In this document: positions 54,395 to 63,443 of the stretch, one piece after another
How the letters are laid out: every line of letters begins with the position of its first letter
Numbering within the stretch: position 1 is the stretch's first letter
NCBI RefSeq assembly: GCF_004768785.1
Contig: NZ_SRMQ01000010.1
Coordinates: forward strand, 1 to 64,000
DNA: 64,000 nt
DNA from: Caproiciproducens galactitolivorans
Lineage (GTDB): Bacteria; Bacillota; Clostridia; Oscillospirales; Acutalibacteraceae
Direction of reading: 5' to 3'
Position numbers and translations under genes: made by a program
The notes under the pieces: generated by a model
Databases searched by the model: none
Seen by the model: the letters and a program-made list of their open reading frames with translations, nothing else
What the model was told of the DNA's origin: nothing

Positions 54395-55509
54395 TGCGCG
54401 GAAACAATGTTTTGGGATTGATTTTTTCAGACATTCATGAGGAAAGGATCCGGGAACTGACCGACAAACGCACAATGGGTTCGGTTCCGTTCGGCGGAAG
54501 GTACCGTCTGATCGATTTCCCGCTTTCCAACATGGTGAATTCGGGAATTAACAAGGTCGGTGTCATTACCAAGAGCAACTACCAGTCTCTGATGGATCAT
54601 CTTGGGTCGGGGAAAGCGTGGGATTTGTCCCGCAAAAGGGAGGGGCTTTCCATTCTTCCGCCCTTCACAAGCGAATGTACGGTTTTTAACAGCCGGATTG
54701 AATCACTTGCCTCTATTAATACCTTTTTGGCGAACTCCAGGGAAGAGTTTGTACTGTTGAGCGACTCCGATGTTGTTTGCAATATTGACTTTACCGATGT
54801 TGTGTCCTTCCATATGAAGCATGACGCGGATATCACCATCATCTACCGGACCGGGAAACTTCCGGAAAAGATTTGCGACCCGACGGTTTACACGATCGAT
54901 AAGGAGGATCGCGTGAAGGATATGCTGATCAATCCGCACACGGAAGGCGTTTGCCATTACGGCTTGAGCATGCTTCTGATGAAACGTGAGCTTCTGATGA
55001 AAATGATAGCGGACTGTGTCAGCCGGAACTTATATAATTTCAAGCGGGATTTCCTGCAAAGGAATATCGGAACCTACAAAATCTGCGCCTATGAATTCAA
55101 AGGCTATACGCAGTCAATCTGCTCGATGAACGCCTATTTTGAAGCAAATATGGCGCTGATGCAGTCGGCGGTACGGGCGGAGCTGTTCAACCCCGACCGG
55201 CCGATCTTTACGAAGGTGCGCGACGATATGCCCGCCCGCTATGGGCTTGGCTCCAGCGTAAGCAATTCGCTGATCGCCGACGGATGTGTCATCGAGGGCT
55301 CCGTGGAAAACTGCGTGCTTTTCCGAGGCGTGCATGTGGGGAAAAATACAAAGCTGGAAAACTGTGTGGTTATGCAGGATACGGAGATTGGGGCGAACTG
55401 TCACCTGAATTATGTAATAATTGATAAAGACGCGGTGATAAAAAACGACCGTTCCCTTTTCGGATTTCATTCCTATCCGGTTTTTATCAGTAAGGGAAGC
55501 GTCGTCTGA
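54394..55509 (+). CDS. glgD: Glucose-1-phosphate adenylyltransferase, regulatory subunit GlgD
   Basis: A 371-residue GlgC paralogue. It keeps the fold (GGRYRLIDFPLSNMVNSGI, VLLSDSDVVCNID, C-terminal beta-helix repeats), but the N-terminal nucleotide loop GGxGxRL of GlgC is replaced by LGLIFSDIHEERI. GlgD proteins of this kind are catalytically weak and boost GlgC in a heterotetramer. The start overlaps glgC by one base. This GlgC/GlgD arrangement is typical of Bacillota. Confidence 0.92.
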   Translation: MRGNNVLGLIFSDIHEERIRELTDKRTMGSVPFGGRYRLIDFPLSNMVNSGINKVGVITKSNYQSLMDHLGSGKAWDLSRKREGLSILPPFTSECTVFNSRIESLASINTFLANSREEFVLLSDSDVVCNIDFTDVVSFHMKHDADITIIYRTGKLPEKICDPTVYTIDKEDRVKDMLINPHTEGVCHYGLSMLLMKRELLMKMIADCVSRNLYNFKRDFLQRNIGTYKICAYEFKGYTQSICSMNAYFEANMALMQSAVRAELFNPDRPIFTKVRDDMPARYGLGSSVSNSLIADGCVIEGSVENCVLFRGVHVGKNTKLENCVVMQDTEIGANCHLNYVIIDKDAVIKNDRSLFGFHSYPVFISKGSVV

Positions 55510-55551
55510 CCTTCCCGTTGCAGCCAAAATTTCAGCTAAGGAGGCTTATCA

Positions 55552-56982
55552 ATGAAAGTTTTATATTGTACCAGCGAGGCGAGGCCCTTTGCCGCAACCG
55601 GAGGGCTGGCCGAGGTGGCAGGCTCCCTTCCGCAGGCTCTTCGGCTCCGCCTGATTGGCTGCCGGGTTGTTATGCCGCTGTATGAAGATATACCGCAGGA
55701 ACTGCGCGACAATATGAAGTTTATCACCAGCCTGTCCGTTCCGGTTTCTTGGCGGCGCCAGTACTGCGGTGTGTTCGAAGCAAAAGCCGGCGGTGTGATT
55801 TATTATCTGATTGACAACCAGTATTATTTTAAGCGCCATGGGCTGTACGGACATTACGACGACGCGGAGCGTTTCGCGTTTTTATCACGTGCGGCCCTTG
55901 AAATGCTTCCTTATATTGATTTTAGGCCGGATATCCTCCACAGCAATGACTGGCAGACCGCGCTGGTTCCGATCTATTTCAGTATTTTTTATGCAAATAA
56001 CGATTGGTACAAGGGCATAAAAACCGTTCAGACCATACACAATATTCAATATCAGGGCAAGTATGGAAAGGAACTTGTTGAGGATGTGCTTGGCATTCCC
56101 CAATCGGCGATTTCCATTCTGGAATACGACGGGTGCATTAATCTGCTCAAGGGTGCGATTGAATGCGCGAACCGCGTAACAACCGTCAGCCCGACCTACG
56201 CAACGGAAATTCTCGATCCGTGGTTCTCGCATGACCTAGATAGCATCCTGCGCGAAAGGACATGGAAGCTGTCCGGGATTCTGAACGGGATCGACACGGT
56301 GGATTATGACCCCGCGAACGATCCGGATCTTTACGCCCCGTTTACGCCCGAAGACCGTTCTGGCAAGGCGGTAAATAAAAAGGAACTGCAAAAGCGCCTA
56401 AACCTGCGCGAGGAGCCGGAAACGCCGCTGATCGGGATGGTTACCAGAATGGTGCCCCACAAAGGGCTTGACCTTGTGAAAGAAGCGCTTGACCGGCTAA
56501 TGACGGAAAACAATGTCCAGTTTGTCATTTTGGGTTCCGGGGATTGGGAATACGAGAACTTCTTTAAAGAAATGCAGAATAAATATCCCGGAAGGCTTTG
56601 CGCCTGTTTCGGTTTTGTTCCGGAGCTTTCCCGCAAAATCTATGCCGCTGCGGATATTTTCCTGATGCCTAGCAAGAGCGAGCCCTGCGGGCTTGCGCAG
56701 ATGATTGCGCTGCGTTACGGTGCGATTCCGGTTGTCCGGGAAACCGGCGGCTTGAAGGATTCCATACAGGACAGCGGCGACGGGCAGGGCAACGGTTTTA
56801 CCTTCCGCAGCTACGATTCCGGCGATATGCTTTATGCCCTGCGCCGTGCGCTGGAGGGTTATCAGAACCGGGGAGGATGGGACATTCTGGTAGAGCGTGC
56901 CATGAAATGCGATTTCAGCTGGGGACGATCGGCAAACGAGTATATCCGGCTGTACCGCGAGCTGATCAAGGAAAACGCCTGA
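55552..56982 (+). CDS. glgA: Glycogen synthase (ADP-glucose)
   Basis: A 476-residue GT5 glycogen/starch synthase with the N-terminal ADP-glucose loop TGGLAEVAGSLPQAL, VQTIHNIQYQGKYG, NGIDTVDYDP and the C-terminal donor-site EPCGLAQMIALRYGAIPVVRETGGL with its catalytic Glu. It extends alpha-1,4-glucan chains from ADP-glucose supplied by GlgC/GlgD. The SD is AAGGAGG. It ends the core glycogen synthesis operon; no glycogen phosphorylase is in the window. Confidence 0.94.
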   Translation: MKVLYCTSEARPFAATGGLAEVAGSLPQALRLRLIGCRVVMPLYEDIPQELRDNMKFITSLSVPVSWRRQYCGVFEAKAGGVIYYLIDNQYYFKRHGLYGHYDDAERFAFLSRAALEMLPYIDFRPDILHSNDWQTALVPIYFSIFYANNDWYKGIKTVQTIHNIQYQGKYGKELVEDVLGIPQSAISILEYDGCINLLKGAIECANRVTTVSPTYATEILDPWFSHDLDSILRERTWKLSGILNGIDTVDYDPANDPDLYAPFTPEDRSGKAVNKKELQKRLNLREEPETPLIGMVTRMVPHKGLDLVKEALDRLMTENNVQFVILGSGDWEYENFFKEMQNKYPGRLCACFGFVPELSRKIYAAADIFLMPSKSEPCGLAQMIALRYGAIPVVRETGGLKDSIQDSGDGQGNGFTFRSYDSGDMLYALRRALEGYQNRGGWDILVERAMKCDFSWGRSANEYIRLYRELIKENA

Positions 56983-57024
56983 TCTGCGGGGGTCGATCCG
57001 AGAAAATGCAGGAGGAATCAGCAT

Positions 57025-57435
57025 TTGAATATTACAAAAGATGAACAGGAAATCCTGCTCGAAATGAAGCGGGCGAAGCGGTATCCGATTGTGCGTTTGG
57101 AACTGCACAATTCGGAAGAACTAGAGCTCGTTTCCATTGCATTGAACTATGTGCGGATTACGGACCCGCAGGATTCAATGGAAACGGTCAAGCAGCGCGG
57201 TACTGCGCTGCAAAGCCTGATGGAAAAAGGGCTTGTTTTCATTGACTATACGGTTCGTGTCTGGGTTTCGGGGGACTACGACGTTTATTACAAAAGCAAA
57301 ATTTACGAGCTGTTGTGCCATACCGTTATGGAAGGCGCCCAGCGGCCGGGGGCGGTCTTTAACCTTCCGTATATGCGCAAAGGTTACGCGTCCCTTACGT
57401 CAAAGGGCGAACGGCTTGCGGCGCAGATAGAATAA
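57025..57435 (+). CDS. Unknown conserved-looking small protein
   Basis: A 136-residue soluble protein I do not recognise. It is predicted mixed alpha/beta, with a motif-like YYKSKIYELLCHTVMEG and PYMRKGYASLTSKGERLA near the end, which recalls winged-helix ends (LTxKG). The start is TTG 57025, ten bases after GGAGG. It follows glgA by 42 bp and is closed by a terminator, so it may belong to the glycogen operon. Confidence 0.65.
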   Translation: MNITKDEQEILLEMKRAKRYPIVRLELHNSEELELVSIALNYVRITDPQDSMETVKQRGTALQSLMEKGLVFIDYTVRVWVSGDYDVYYKSKIYELLCHTVMEGAQRPGAVFNLPYMRKGYASLTSKGERLAAQIE

Positions 57436-57483
57436 AACAGGGGCGCGGGGTAGCCTGCGCCATGCCCCAAAAGACAAAAGACG

Positions 57484-57511
57484 AAGCCATGGAGTTTTCC
57501 ATGGCTTTTTT
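57484..57511 (+). terminator. Terminator of glg operon
   Basis: A perfect 10-bp stem AAGCCATGGA (57484-57493), GTTT loop and its complement, followed by TTTT. Confidence 0.88.
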
Positions 57512-57631
57512 GCTATTTTCATACTATTTATAAAAACAATTTAAAAAAGTGTTGCAAATTGCCTCCAAAGTTGTCTATATATTATGAAATCGAAAAAAGG
57601 TTTCCATTTTAAGAAAAAGGGGGCGGTACCA

Positions 57632-57673
57632 ATGGGCATATTAACGCAAGTAATATTCAAATCGGAAAAATAA
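57632..57673 (+). CDS. Possible 13-residue leader peptide
   Basis: MGILTQVIFKSEK is preceded by a strong AAAGGGGGCGG SD and lies 14 bp before the broken secreted-protein gene. It may be a leader peptide or the remains of an earlier start; evidence is only the SD and position. Confidence 0.25.
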   Translation: MGILTQVIFKSEK

Positions 57674-57687
57674 AAGGAGAGTAAAAA

Positions 57688-58333
57688 ATGAAAAACTCTG
57701 CAAAAAACGTTATTAGCTTATTTCTAACATTTGCAATTTCTTTGGCGGTTGCAGTACCTGCGTTAGCAGTTGAGAGGGATAAAAACAATCAATTGCTTCA
57801 GAATGATAACTCCAAGTTTTCTGTAAGTAGAGTATTAACCTTCAATGAAATCGTGGAGGAAATCGCAAAAGACCATTTCTAAATCGCAAGCGGAAAATCA
57901 AGTAATCTCAAGTCTTGAAACTCCAAATAAGAATTCTTATACTTCTGCTAAAGTGTTGGCAGCAAGTTCTACTTATCGTACATTTACGGAGTCATTTACG
58001 GTAACAAAAGAATATAAACCGCAATTAAAATTTTACTGTGAAACGTCGGAAGGTGATTATCACTTTTGAATACTTAAGATCCTTAATATAAATATGAACA
58101 GGAAATACGGCAATATGTCCAAACAATTTTCCGGTACTGTATATGCCAATTTAGAAGATGCTAGTACAATATTTTATACTGTAGAAGGAGTTTTTTTTAA
58201 TAACGGTACGACAACTGGTGGCGGCGGAGTATCTATTGGAGTAGGCCAATCTGCATCAGTGAATTTTAGTGTATCAGGGTCAACTAATCACTATAGCTAT
58301 TGCTATGTGGAGGATCGCGCCAGATTCTACTAG
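57688..58333 (+). pseudogene. Broken gene for a secreted protein (one frameshift, one stop)
   Basis: It starts with a good SD (AAAGGAGAG) and a clear signal peptide (LFLTFAISLAVAVPALAVE). The first frame ends at 57882. The sense of the protein continues in another frame from about 57880 (SKSQAENQVISSLETP), runs to an in-frame TGA at 58067-58069 (after SEGDYHF), and resumes in the same frame to 58333 (FSGTVYANLEDASTIFY, then GGGGVSIGVGQSASVNFSVSG). The intact product would be about 215 residues, extracellular, without a recognised function. A sequencing error is possible for the frameshift, but two lesions suggest decay. Confidence 0.65.
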
Positions 58334-58365
58334 GTTCGTTATCAATAATCTTTTCGGAGGTATGA

Positions 58366-58578
58366 ATGAATACAAAAACATCTCGTGCGGTAATTTTAAT
58401 AACCGGCCTAATTATCGGCATTTTTATCGTTTTTTTGCCCTACATATTAACAAGAAGCTGGTTTCAGAATGATGATTTTCTAGCCGAACTGTATATTACC
58501 GATTATATTTTGAAAACGTTGTCACCAGCTATGGGTCTTTTCGTAATTTACGATGCCGTAAAATTCTATTTTAAATAA
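58366..58578 (+). CDS. Small membrane protein, unknown
   Basis: A 70-residue protein with two hydrophobic helices (about residues 8-28 and 48-65; AVILITGLIIGIFIVFLPYI is the first). It follows the broken secreted-protein gene by 32 bp with a CGGAGG SD, and a terminator comes directly after. Its presence behind a secreted protein gene recalls small export or immunity partners, but nothing in the sequence proves this. Confidence 0.6.
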   Translation: MNTKTSRAVILITGLIIGIFIVFLPYILTRSWFQNDDFLAELYITDYILKTLSPAMGLFVIYDAVKFYFK

Positions 58579-58580
58579 AG

Positions 58581-58613
58581 CAACCGGCCTGCTGAATTTC
58601 AGCGGGCCGGTTG
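58581..58613 (+). terminator. Terminator between small membrane gene and XRE gene
   Basis: CAACCGGCC-T-GCTGA pairs with TCAGC-G-GGCCGGTTG (one wobble pair) and is followed by TAATTTG. The near-symmetric stem may serve both convergent transcripts. Confidence 0.75.
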
Positions 58614-58639
58614 TAATTTGTTTCATCTATGTTATAATT

Positions 58640-59344
58640 TTATTTAGTTTGTTTCTTTGCTCCCATGCGCGTTTCGGCGTTTTGAATCAGATTAAAGAGG
58701 GACGAAGCGAACAGCGGGTAATCCGCAGAAATTTTTTCGGGGGAAAGCTCCGGGAGCTTGTCCTTATCCAACCCTTTCATGTCTTCAACGCTTTCGCCGT
58801 CCGCAACACAACTGGCGTTTGAAAGCGCAATATCCTGCGCTGCGCTGGAGCGCCCGTCGCTCAGCTTCTGCGGGACCGCGAACATCCCCTGCGGGTTTTT
58901 CGGATTCGCGGAATAAAGCAGGCGGAAGCTCTTGTAAATGGCGAGATTCAGGTAGGCGGAAATCTCGGTGGTCAGCGATTTGTTCCCCGCCTTCTGCAAA
59001 ATTCCAAATATTATATTCAATGAATTGGCAATCAGCTTTTTATTCAATACCGGAAGAAGGCTGCCTTTCAATACATTTTCCTTGCCGATAGCGTCCGGCT
59101 CCGGAATATCTTCCACCTTAATGGTTGCTCCGCTGCGGTGCGGGGACCTTCCGAGCAGGTAATCGCAGGAGACATCATAAAAGTCCGCCGCCTTTACGAC
59201 GAAATCCAGTCCGCATTCACGGATTCCCTTTTCATAATGCGAAAGCAATGCCTGGGAAACACCCAATTCCTCGGCGGCTTTTTTCTGGCTGAGTCCGCGT
59301 TCCTTACGCAGTAGAGTTATAATTCTCGGAAAGCTGTTATTCAT
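58640..59344 (-). CDS. XRE-family transcriptional regulator
   Basis: A 234-residue protein. The N-terminal HTH_3 domain is clear (IITLLRKERGLSQKKAAEEL, then VSQALLSHYEKGIRECGLDF, residues about 8-65, ending DVSCDYLLGRSP). The rest is a helical domain of unknown type (LNIIFGILQKAGNKSLTTEIS) that may sense a signal or form dimers. It is divergent from the histidine phosphatase gene, with a 167-bp shared upstream region containing two TTGTAAAG copies. Confidence 0.82.
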   Translation of the reverse strand: MNNSFPRIITLLRKERGLSQKKAAEELGVSQALLSHYEKGIRECGLDFVVKAADFYDVSCDYLLGRSPHRSGATIKVEDIPEPDAIGKENVLKGSLLPVLNKKLIANSLNIIFGILQKAGNKSLTTEISAYLNLAIYKSFRLLYSANPKNPQGMFAVPQKLSDGRSSAAQDIALSNASCVADGESVEDMKGLDKDKLPELSPEKISADYPLFASSLFNLIQNAETRMGAKKQTK

Positions 59345-59385
59345 ATCTAATTATCCCCTGTCGAATTGTGGAAAAAATTAACACC

Positions 59386-59439
59386 TTGTAAAGTATATAC
59401 CTAATATAACGCTTTGTAAAGCCGCTAGATATCGTGTCT
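59386..59439. promoter_or_regulatory. Candidate operator region between XRE regulator and phosphatase
   Basis: TTGTAAAG occurs at 59386-59393 and 59414-59421. An inverted pair CTAGA/TCTAG lies just beyond. These are plausible autoregulatory sites of the XRE protein; the evidence is repetition and position only. Confidence 0.3.
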
Positions 59440-59511
59440 AGTTTGAAAATCCCTCCATTATCTTGATCCTGAAGCTATAAATCGATTTTATCATATAAAA
59501 GGAGACTTGTT

Positions 59512-60216
59512 ATGAAGTCCTATACAATCCATTTTATCCGTCATGGCCTTACAGAAGGAAACCTTCTGGGACAGTATATCGGCAGTACGGATCTGCCGCT
59601 TGCAGACGAAGGAGTCGCGCAGCTTGAAAATTTGAAGCGGCTCTATACGTATCCCAAAGCGCAGCTTTACTATTGCAGCCCGATGCTGCGCTGCATTCAG
59701 ACCCTCCGCATTTTGTACCCGGAGGCGCAGCCGATGCTGGTGGACGATTTGCGCGAATGTGATTTTGGTGATTGGGAAGGAAAGACCGCGGAGGAAATCG
59801 CCGCGCAGGACGAGCACTTTTCCGAATGGATGGAAGGCGGAAAGGCGGTGACTCCGCCGAACGGTGAGTCCGGGGGCGCTTTTATGCAGCGTGTGTGCGC
59901 TTCGTTCGAAAGGATTGTGGAAAGCATGCTGCGTTCCGGAATGGACAGCGCTGTTATTGTGACCCACGGCGGCACAATTATGTCAATCCTTTCTACATAC
60001 GGCCTTCCGAAGGCCAATTTCTACGACTGGATGACGGAGAGCGGATGCGGCTATTCCCTGCGCATTACGCCGGGCCTGTGGATGCGTTCCATGGTTGCCG
60101 AAGTGTACGACACCATTCCTCCAAGGGAAGTGCCCACGCCGGACGACGGCAGGATGGTGATTGACCTGGCCCGTGAAGCTGCCGACAGGGCATACGGCAA
60201 AAAAGAGGGAAAATAA
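59512..60216 (+). CDS. Histidine phosphatase family protein
   Basis: A 234-residue protein of the phosphoglycerate-mutase-like family. The catalytic RHG motif is in IRHGLTEGN (His11 by count), the typical YCSPMLRCIQT follows, and the second catalytic histidine is in VIVTHGGTIM. A DFGDWEGKT stretch is as in CobC/PhoE-like phosphatases. The substrate is unknown (adenosylcobalamin precursor, phosphoglycerate or other). The SD is AAAGGAGA. It stands alone between the XRE gene and the leucine operon. Confidence 0.85.
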   Translation: MKSYTIHFIRHGLTEGNLLGQYIGSTDLPLADEGVAQLENLKRLYTYPKAQLYYCSPMLRCIQTLRILYPEAQPMLVDDLRECDFGDWEGKTAEEIAAQDEHFSEWMEGGKAVTPPNGESGGAFMQRVCASFERIVESMLRSGMDSAVIVTHGGTIMSILSTYGLPKANFYDWMTESGCGYSLRITPGLWMRSMVAEVYDTIPPREVPTPDDGRMVIDLAREAADRAYGKKEGK

Positions 60217-60224
60217 AAAAGTCC

Positions 60225-60253
60225 TTGACAACCGGCAAAGCATAAAATATAAT
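60225..60253 (+). promoter_or_regulatory. Promoter of leu operon
   Basis: Perfect TTGACA (60225-60230) and TATAAT (60248-60253) with a 17-bp spacer. Transcription would start near 60260, just before the T-box leader. Confidence 0.88.
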
Positions 60254-60269
60254 AATAAATAATTTAATA

Positions 60270-60545
60270 TGCTACAAAGGCAAAGAAGGGAATAAGACAC
60301 AGGCGGAAGCATTGCAGAGAACCGGCGGAAAGGTGCGAGCCGGTGCGGAATCTTGTGTGTATAGCTCATCCCGGAGCCTCCGTCTTCGAAAGGAAAGCAT
60401 TAGAAGCGGACGCAGCGGCAGCGTTACAGGCCGGAGCCTTGTTGGAGGCTTACAGAGGGTTCCTTTTCGGAACTGAATTTGGGTGGTACCGCGGATAAGT
60501 TTATTCGCCCCGAGCACAGCTAGAGCTGTGTTCGGGGCTTTTGTT
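60270..60545 (+). promoter_or_regulatory. T-box riboswitch, leucine type
   Basis: The conserved T-box sequence GGGTGGTACCGCGG is at 60481-60494. The stem I apical AGGTGCGA-type loop is near 60331-60338. A candidate specifier CTC (Leu) is at 60365-60367 followed by A. A strong terminator lies at 60507-60538 (GCCCCGAGCACAG arm) with a TTTTGTTTT tract. Uncharged tRNA-Leu should stabilise the antiterminator and allow transcription of leuA. The leucine specificity agrees with the genes downstream. Confidence 0.9.
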
Positions 60546-60607
60546 TTCCTGGTTCCCGTTGTTTTTTGTGGTAAACGCGAAGAAAACGAACAAAGGAGTG
60601 TTTGACG

Positions 60608-62329
60608 ATGTATGAAGGCTGCAAAAAGTATATTCCGTTCCAGCCGATCCACCTGCCGGACCGCCAATGGCCCGACAAAATTATCCGGGAAGCGCCGGTT
60701 TGGTGTAGTGTGGACCTGCGCGACGGCAATCAGGCGCTGATCGATCCAATGAATTTAGAGGAAAAGCTGCTGTTTTTCCAGACGCTTGTTGACATCGGTT
60801 TTAAGGAAATTGAAGTCGGATTCCCTTCCGCTTCGGAAACGGAATATGAAATCCTGCGGACGCTGATCGAGCGCGATCTCATCCCGGACGATGTGACCAT
60901 ACAGGTGCTTGTCCAGGCAAGACCGCATCTGATTCAGAAAACCTTTGAGGCGATTCAAGGCGCAAAGAATGTCATTGTGCATTTTTACAATTCCACGTCG
61001 ACCCTCCAGCGCAAGGTCGTTTTCAAAACGGATATGCAGGGCGTTATTGACATAGCTGTGGAGGGCGCCAAGCTGATTAAGGAACTAACCGAGGCGGAAA
61101 TCCGGAAAAGCGGGGCGAATATCCGCTTTGAATATTCACCGGAGAGCTTTTCCGGAACGGAAATCGAAAATTCGGTCCTGATCTGTGAAAAGGTGATGGA
61201 AGCGCTTGGCTCGACGCCGGAAAACAAGCTGATTTTAAATCTTCCTAATACGGTGGAAATGGCGACCCCGAACTGCTATGCCGACCAGATTGAATATTTC
61301 TGCCGCCATCTGAAAAACCGGGAGAGCGCGATCATCAGCATCCATCCGCACAACGACCGCGGAACGGCTACGGCGGCTACCGAGCTCGGAATCATGGCCG
61401 GGGCGGAGCGGGTGGAAGGTACGCTGTTCGGCAACGGGGAACGCACCGGAAACGCGGATATCATGGTCGTTGCCATGAACATGTATTCACAGGGCGTTGA
61501 CCCGAAGCTTGATTTTTTCCATATACATGACATTCGTGAAATATACGAGAAATGCACGAAGATGAAAGTGCATGAGCGCCACCCCTACGCAGGCGACCTG
61601 GTGTTTACGGCGTTTTCCGGTTCGCATCAGGACGCGATCAAAAAAGGCGTGGACTATATGACGAAAAGCGGGACGCCATACTGGGAAGTGCCGTACCTTC
61701 CGATCAATCCGGCGGATGTGGGCCGCGAATACGAGCCGATTATCCGCATCAACAGCCAGTCCGGAAAGGGCGGGGCGGCGTTCGTTATGCAGCAGTATTT
61801 TGGCTACGAGTTGCCGAAAGCAATGCATCCGGAATTCGGCGCGATGGTCAAGACCGCCTGCGACGAAACGGGACGCGAGCTTCGCCCGCAGGAAATTTTC
61901 GATATTTTCCGCCGCGCGTATCTGGAAGTCGACTACCCCTATAATCTGAAAAAATATAAGCTGTATGAAGAAAACGATATTAGTGGCAACACTCAGGTGC
62001 ATTTTGAAGGCGTCATCCGCTTTAAGCATGCGGACCATCCTATCAGCGCCGCGGGAAACGGCCCCATCAGCGCTTTCTTCCACGCGCTGGAAACGGTCGG
62101 CATCAAGAATTATCAATTTGTTTCCTACCGTGAGCATGCTATTTCCAGCGGCGCCGACTCGAAAGCGGTTTCCTATATCCATTTGACCGGTCCGGACGGC
62201 GAGCCGTTGTTCGGCGTCGGTATCGACAACAATATTAGCCTTGCTTCCATTAAGGGGATTATCTGTGCAATTAACCGCGCAAAGAACGCAGCAAACAATT
62301 CTGGAGGGGATACCAATGAAAACGTATAA
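60608..62329 (+). CDS. leuA: 2-Isopropylmalate synthase
   Basis: A 573-residue LeuA of the longer, LeuA2-like type. The active-site start is [12 protein letters not shown], the metal-binding HxH is in [16 protein letters not shown], and [14 protein letters not shown] follows. A C-terminal regulatory domain (from about residue 450) should bind leucine for feedback inhibition. It condenses 2-oxoisovalerate and acetyl-CoA. ATG 60608 follows AAAGGAG; a TTG two codons earlier is less likely. The end overlaps leuB by 14 bp. Expression is under the T-box upstream. Confidence 0.93.
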   Translation: MYEGCKKYIPFQPIHLPDRQWPDKIIREAPVWCSVDLRDGNQALIDPMNLEEKLLFFQTLVDIGFKEIEVGFPSASETEYEILRTLIERDLIPDDVTIQVLVQARPHLIQKTFEAIQGAKNVIVHFYNSTSTLQRKVVFKTDMQGVIDIAVEGAKLIKELTEAEIRKSGANIRFEYSPESFSGTEIENSVLICEKVMEALGSTPENKLILNLPNTVEMATPNCYADQIEYFCRHLKNRESAIISIHPHNDRGTATAATELGIMAGAERVEGTLFGNGERTGNADIMVVAMNMYSQGVDPKLDFFHIHDIREIYEKCTKMKVHERHPYAGDLVFTAFSGSHQDAIKKGVDYMTKSGTPYWEVPYLPINPADVGREYEPIIRINSQSGKGGAAFVMQQYFGYELPKAMHPEFGAMVKTACDETGRELRPQEIFDIFRRAYLEVDYPYNLKKYKLYEENDISGNTQVHFEGVIRFKHADHPISAAGNGPISAFFHALETVGIKNYQFVSYREHAISSGADSKAVSYIHLTGPDGEPLFGVGIDNNISLASIKGIICAINRAKNAANNSGGDTNENV

Positions 62330-63389
62330 AATTGTACTGTTAAAAGGGGACGGAATCGGGCCGGAAATCGTAACGCAGGCGGTAAAGGTTTTAAACCGGG
62401 CTGCGGAAAAATTCGGCTTTGCGATATCCTACGACGAAGCGCTGCTGGGTGGCTGCGCAATTGATGCGACCGGCGTTCCGCTTCCGCAGGAAACCATTGA
62501 TAAATGCAAAGCGGCGGATTCCACGCTGCTGGGGGCGGTCGGCGGGCCGAAATGGGATGGCATGCCTGGCAATTTAAGGCCGGAAGCGGGTCTTTTAGGC
62601 ATCCGCGGCGCGCTGGGCTTGTACGCAAATCTTCGCCCGGCTGTCATTTTCAAGCCGCTTCGAGAGGCTTCGCCGCTGAAAACGGAGATTATCGGGGATA
62701 ACCTTGACATCCTGGTCGTGCGCGAGCTGACCGGCGGGATTTACTTTGGGGAACATGGCAAAAAGACGGTAAACGGCGCGGAGGCCGCCTACGATACGGA
62801 AATATACTCTGTTCCGGAAATTGAGCGTATTGCGCGCGTAGGCTTTGAAATGGCTTCGAAACGCGACGGTAGGCTTTGCAGCGTAGATAAGGCAAATGTG
62901 CTGGAATCTTCCCGTCTTTGGAGAAAAACGGTTGCACGGATCGGCAAAGAGGAGTATCCTAATATAGAGTTGTCCAATCTTTATGTGGACAATTGCGCGA
63001 TGCAGCTTGTTCGCAATCCGAAGCAGTTCGATGTGATTGTGACTTCGAATATCTTCGGCGATATTCTATCCGACGAGGCTTCGATGATCAGCGGTTCCAT
63101 CGGGATGCTGCCTTCCGCAAGCCTTGGCGCCGGAAAGGCGGGGCTGTATGAGCCTGTGCACGGTTCCGCGCCCGACATCGCCGGAACGGGAACGGCAAAT
63201 CCGCTCGCGACCATTCTTTCTGCCGCAATGATGCTCCGCTATTCGCTGGAAGAATACGAAGCCGCCGACGCCATTGAAAATGCCGTTTGCGAAATTCTGA
63301 AAACAGCTCGCACGCCGGACATTTATACCGAAGGCATGCAGAAGGTAACCTGTGAAGAAATGGGCGATCTTGTCTGCAAAATACTTTAA
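62316..63389 (+). CDS. leuB: 3-Isopropylmalate dehydrogenase
   Basis: A 357-residue LeuB with the N-terminal [15 protein letters not shown], the substrate loop ELTGGIYFG, the catalytic Tyr/Lys region and [21 protein letters not shown], then GDILSDEAS with metal-binding aspartates. It oxidises and decarboxylates 3-isopropylmalate using NAD. ATG 62316 lies inside the 3' end of leuA after GGAGGGG. The isomerase genes leuC and leuD are not between leuA and leuB nor in the rest of the window, so they must lie elsewhere. Confidence 0.94.
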   Translation: MKTYKIVLLKGDGIGPEIVTQAVKVLNRAAEKFGFAISYDEALLGGCAIDATGVPLPQETIDKCKAADSTLLGAVGGPKWDGMPGNLRPEAGLLGIRGALGLYANLRPAVIFKPLREASPLKTEIIGDNLDILVVRELTGGIYFGEHGKKTVNGAEAAYDTEIYSVPEIERIARVGFEMASKRDGRLCSVDKANVLESSRLWRKTVARIGKEEYPNIELSNLYVDNCAMQLVRNPKQFDVIVTSNIFGDILSDEASMISGSIGMLPSASLGAGKAGLYEPVHGSAPDIAGTGTANPLATILSAAMMLRYSLEEYEAADAIENAVCEILKTARTPDIYTEGMQKVTCEEMGDLVCKIL

Positions 63390-63443
63390 TATCTGTATAT
63401 TATAGCAATAATTATACAAATAGTATTACATTTGGAGAGAAAG

